A DNA stretch of 25,772 nucleotides from Glaciecola sp. UBA1851 (lineage in GTDB: Bacteria > Pseudomonadota > Gammaproteobacteria > Enterobacterales > Alteromonadaceae): contig DDIL01000169.1 of NCBI GenBank assembly GCA_002338515.1, forward strand, positions 1,081 to 26,852. The letters run 5' to 3'. The notes beneath the pieces were generated by a model that saw nothing but the letters and a program-made list of their open reading frames with translations, did no database searches and was not told the DNA's origin. The stretch's first letter is position 1. Each line of letters opens with the position of its first letter. Of this stretch, positions 24,055 to 25,772 are shown in pieces. Made by a program: the position numbers and the translations under genes.

Positions 24055-24496
24055 GATTATCTCCCGCAAATTAAAGGTGTTTTAATCCCGTGATTATAAC
24101 CACATACGGCCGCATCACAACACCTACTTACATCTTAGGCAGATATTACTTACCTATTTATGCAGTTTTTACTTTACGGAAGTAGCGTTTTCCTTTCTTT
24201 TCAACATGATAGCAAAGGCTTGATTTCATAAAGGTTTTCCAGTGCAGTCTATAGTATTAACGGCAATAATTGAAAATTCTCAACATTTAAATGTAATAAA
24301 ATTCAAACTATTCCGGTTTTATATATTATCGATAATTTAATATGAGATTTTAGTAGTATCGACAGGATTGCAGTCTACAAACCGAAGTTATTGGACATAT
24401 AAACACTATCAGTAACGTTTAAATATTGGTTTGTTGATTGCAATGACATTGAGATTATTAATTTCTTAGTCTTGAAATAATTAAAAGGAACAACAC
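24055..24496. other. intergenic region between cytochrome c5 and YHS genes
   Basis: A 442-base AT-rich gap between divergent genes. It holds the cytochrome promoter at 24093-24120 and, near the other end, a weak plus-strand pair TTGATT (24434-24439) and TATTAA (24456-24461) spaced by 16 bases. In between I see no open frame with a ribosome binding site, tRNA or strong hairpin. Confidence 0.5.
24093..24120 (-). promoter_or_regulatory. sigma-70 promoter of cytochrome c5
   Basis: Read on the minus strand, TTGTGA (24115-24120) and a perfect TATAAT (24093-24098) are 16 bases apart. The -10 box lies about 40 bases before the GTG start. Confidence 0.6.
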
Positions 24497-24964
24497 ATGA
24501 CCCAAAAAATATTTGGCGTGGCTATCTTATTAAGTATATTTTTCAGTTCAATCAATGCTTTTGCAGCAAGTGAAGATCCCATAGAAACAGGCACCTTTAA
24601 TAACAAAGCAATTTACGGATACGATACGGTTGCTTACTTTACTCAAAACGAACCTGTTAAAGGCGATGAGTCTATTACTAGTGAATGGCGAGGCGCAACT
24701 TGGTATTTTGCCTCTAACGAACACAAAGCATTATTTGATGCCAACCCTGAACAATATGCACCACAGTATGGCGGTTATTGTTCTTATGCAATGTCACGTG
24801 GGCGCTTTGTAGGTGTTGACGAAGAAGCATTCACTATTTACAACGGCAAACTGTACCTGAATTATAGTAAAAGTGTGCGTGAAGATTGGCTTGAGGATAA
24901 AGACGGGTTTATTAAAGGCGCAGACAAAGAGTACGTTGAAAACGTTGATTTATCAGCCTACTAG
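24497..24964 (+). CDS. periplasmic YHS-domain protein
   Basis: 155 residues. Residues 1-24 are a signal peptide (LLSIFFSSINAFAA). The mature part carries a YHS domain (about 37-100): AIYGYDTVAYF, then WRGATWYFASNEHKALFDANPEQYAPQYGGYC, ending in a short helical tail. YHS domains often bind metal; in secreted single-domain members the function is unknown, and a copper- or other-metal role has been suggested for relatives. The ATG is preceded by AAAAGGAA 6 bases upstream. The GH16 gene starts 111 bases later on the same strand; I see no reason to couple their functions. Confidence 0.9.
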   Translation: MTQKIFGVAILLSIFFSSINAFAASEDPIETGTFNNKAIYGYDTVAYFTQNEPVKGDESITSEWRGATWYFASNEHKALFDANPEQYAPQYGGYCSYAMSRGRFVGVDEEAFTIYNGKLYLNYSKSVREDWLEDKDGFIKGADKEYVENVDLSAY

Positions 24965-25075
24965 TACTTTTGAGTAAGAAAACGATAATTGGTATCTATA
25001 GTGCGGTGTATTGGTTTGCTTGTTTTGAATCTACCATTCATCATTGGGAGACTAGTAAAAAATAGATAAACGCTT

Positions 25076-25772
25076 ATGAAAACTCAATTTACAATCTTTG
25101 CTTCTGTGGCCATGTTATTTGGCTGCAGTCAACCTTCCCCAGAGCCTGCTCAGGAAACTGAAACCCAAAGTGGATGGCAACTGAATTTTATTGATGAATT
25201 CGACACCTTTAATACCGATAATTGGCAAGACCAAATGTTATGGGTGAATAATGAAGATCAATGTTATGTGCCAGATGGTCAATATGGTACAAGAGAAGTA
25301 AGCAATGGTACTTTGAAGGTTAGAGTAATTGATTTAGGAGAAAAACGTCCCTGCGATAATATGAGCAAAACTGGCGAAAAGCATCCAGATACGCAGTATG
25401 TAGCAGGTAGAATAGCGTCCAAAAATAAAAAAGAATTTATTAAAGGTAAATGGACCGCTAGATTAAAAGTTGAGAACAGTGGGCAAGCAGGTATGTTTCC
25501 AGCTTGGTGGTTATTAGGTGCGTTTAACAATGAGCCACCTATACAGGAGCCAGATGAAACTGTTTGTTGGCCAATGGTTGGTTCAGGAGAACTAGATATA
25601 TTTGAGCATCATTCCGATGGAGGTCCTAACCACTTTGCAGCTCGCGTGATAAAAAGCTTAGGATATTGTGATGGCGGAGATTGGCAAGCAGAAATGGCAG
25701 TGGAGTATGCGCCGTTAGACGAATTTAATGACTTCTCAGTTGAATGGTTAGGAAATGACATTATTTTCAGAT
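25076..25772 (+). CDS. GH16 glycoside hydrolase lipoprotein, 5' part
   Basis: The first 232 residues are present; the gene continues beyond the window. Residues 1-17 are a lipoprotein signal with lipobox LFGC (Cys17 lipidated), followed by a Pro/Glu-rich linker. The catalytic domain begins at about residue 33 (WQLNFIDEFDTFNTDNW) and has the GH16 signature GELDIFEHH, placing the nucleophile at Glu172 and acid/base at Glu177. Ahead of it is MFPAWWLLG, the usual substrate-cleft strand. GH16 enzymes in marine bacteria cut laminarin, agar, carrageenan or porphyran; the specificity cannot be told from this part. The lipid anchor suggests a membrane-attached enzyme. No SusC/D or sulfatase genes are visible in the window. 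The ribosome binding site is weak. Confidence 0.9.
   Translation, partial: MKTQFTIFASVAMLFGCSQPSPEPAQETETQSGWQLNFIDEFDTFNTDNWQDQMLWVNNEDQCYVPDGQYGTREVSNGTLKVRVIDLGEKRPCDNMSKTGEKHPDTQYVAGRIASKNKKEFIKGKWTARLKVENSGQAGMFPAWWLLGAFNNEPPIQEPDETVCWPMVGSGELDIFEHHSDGGPNHFAARVIKSLGYCDGGDWQAEMAVEYAPLDEFNDFSVEWLGNDIIFR

Overview
The window looks like a chromosomal segment of a marine gammaproteobacterium of the order Alteromonadales (an Alteromonas/Glaciecola/Paraglaciecola-like organism). I infer this from the AT-rich sequence, the close resemblance of the housekeeping proteins (CoaD, MutM, Kbl, Tdh, GlpE, GlpG, Rep) to E. coli homologues, and the mixture of c-di-GMP signalling proteins, a GH16 polysaccharide hydrolase and a periplasmic YHS protein. 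No database search was possible.

Layout. 1-2080 is an accessory-looking stretch: a small membrane protein gene that appears frameshifted (84-450, minus), an unrecognised helical protein with a loose resemblance to Imm49 immunity proteins, and a small secreted protein of unknown function. 2264-4089 holds a membrane-anchored unknown gene with mutM, convergent with coaD. 4275-5744 encodes a Wzi-like outer-membrane capsule protein. 5868-8892 is a two-gene signalling unit: a FIST sensor whose 3' end overlaps the start of a PAS-GGDEF-EAL c-di-GMP enzyme. 8893-12336 holds the lipopolysaccharide gene kdkA, a divergent GT9 heptosyltransferase-like gene and an NhaC-type Na+/H+ antiporter. The 400-base gap after that contains the most striking non-coding structure, a 214-bp two-tier perfect inverted repeat (12457-12670). 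It is followed by the kbl-tdh threonine-degradation operon.

15274-18884 is a conserved core block: glpE-glpG, a FliL-like gene, ubiC-ubiA (first two steps of ubiquinone synthesis) and ubiK (ubiquinone accessory factor). Then come rep helicase, convergent with a large GAF-GAF-GGDEF protein whose C-terminal EAL domain is degenerate; a cytochrome c5 gene; a secreted YHS-domain protein; and the 5' part of a GH16 lipoprotein that runs off the end.

Taken together, most of the window is ordinary core metabolism, envelope biogenesis and repair. The parts worth a second look are the 214-bp inverted-repeat element, the FIST/c-di-GMP pair (possibly a NosP-like nitric-oxide or small-ligand sensor with its output enzyme), the degenerate EAL domain, the frameshifted gene at the left edge and the possible orphan immunity gene. 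I found no rRNA, tRNA, CRISPR array, transposase or prophage gene.
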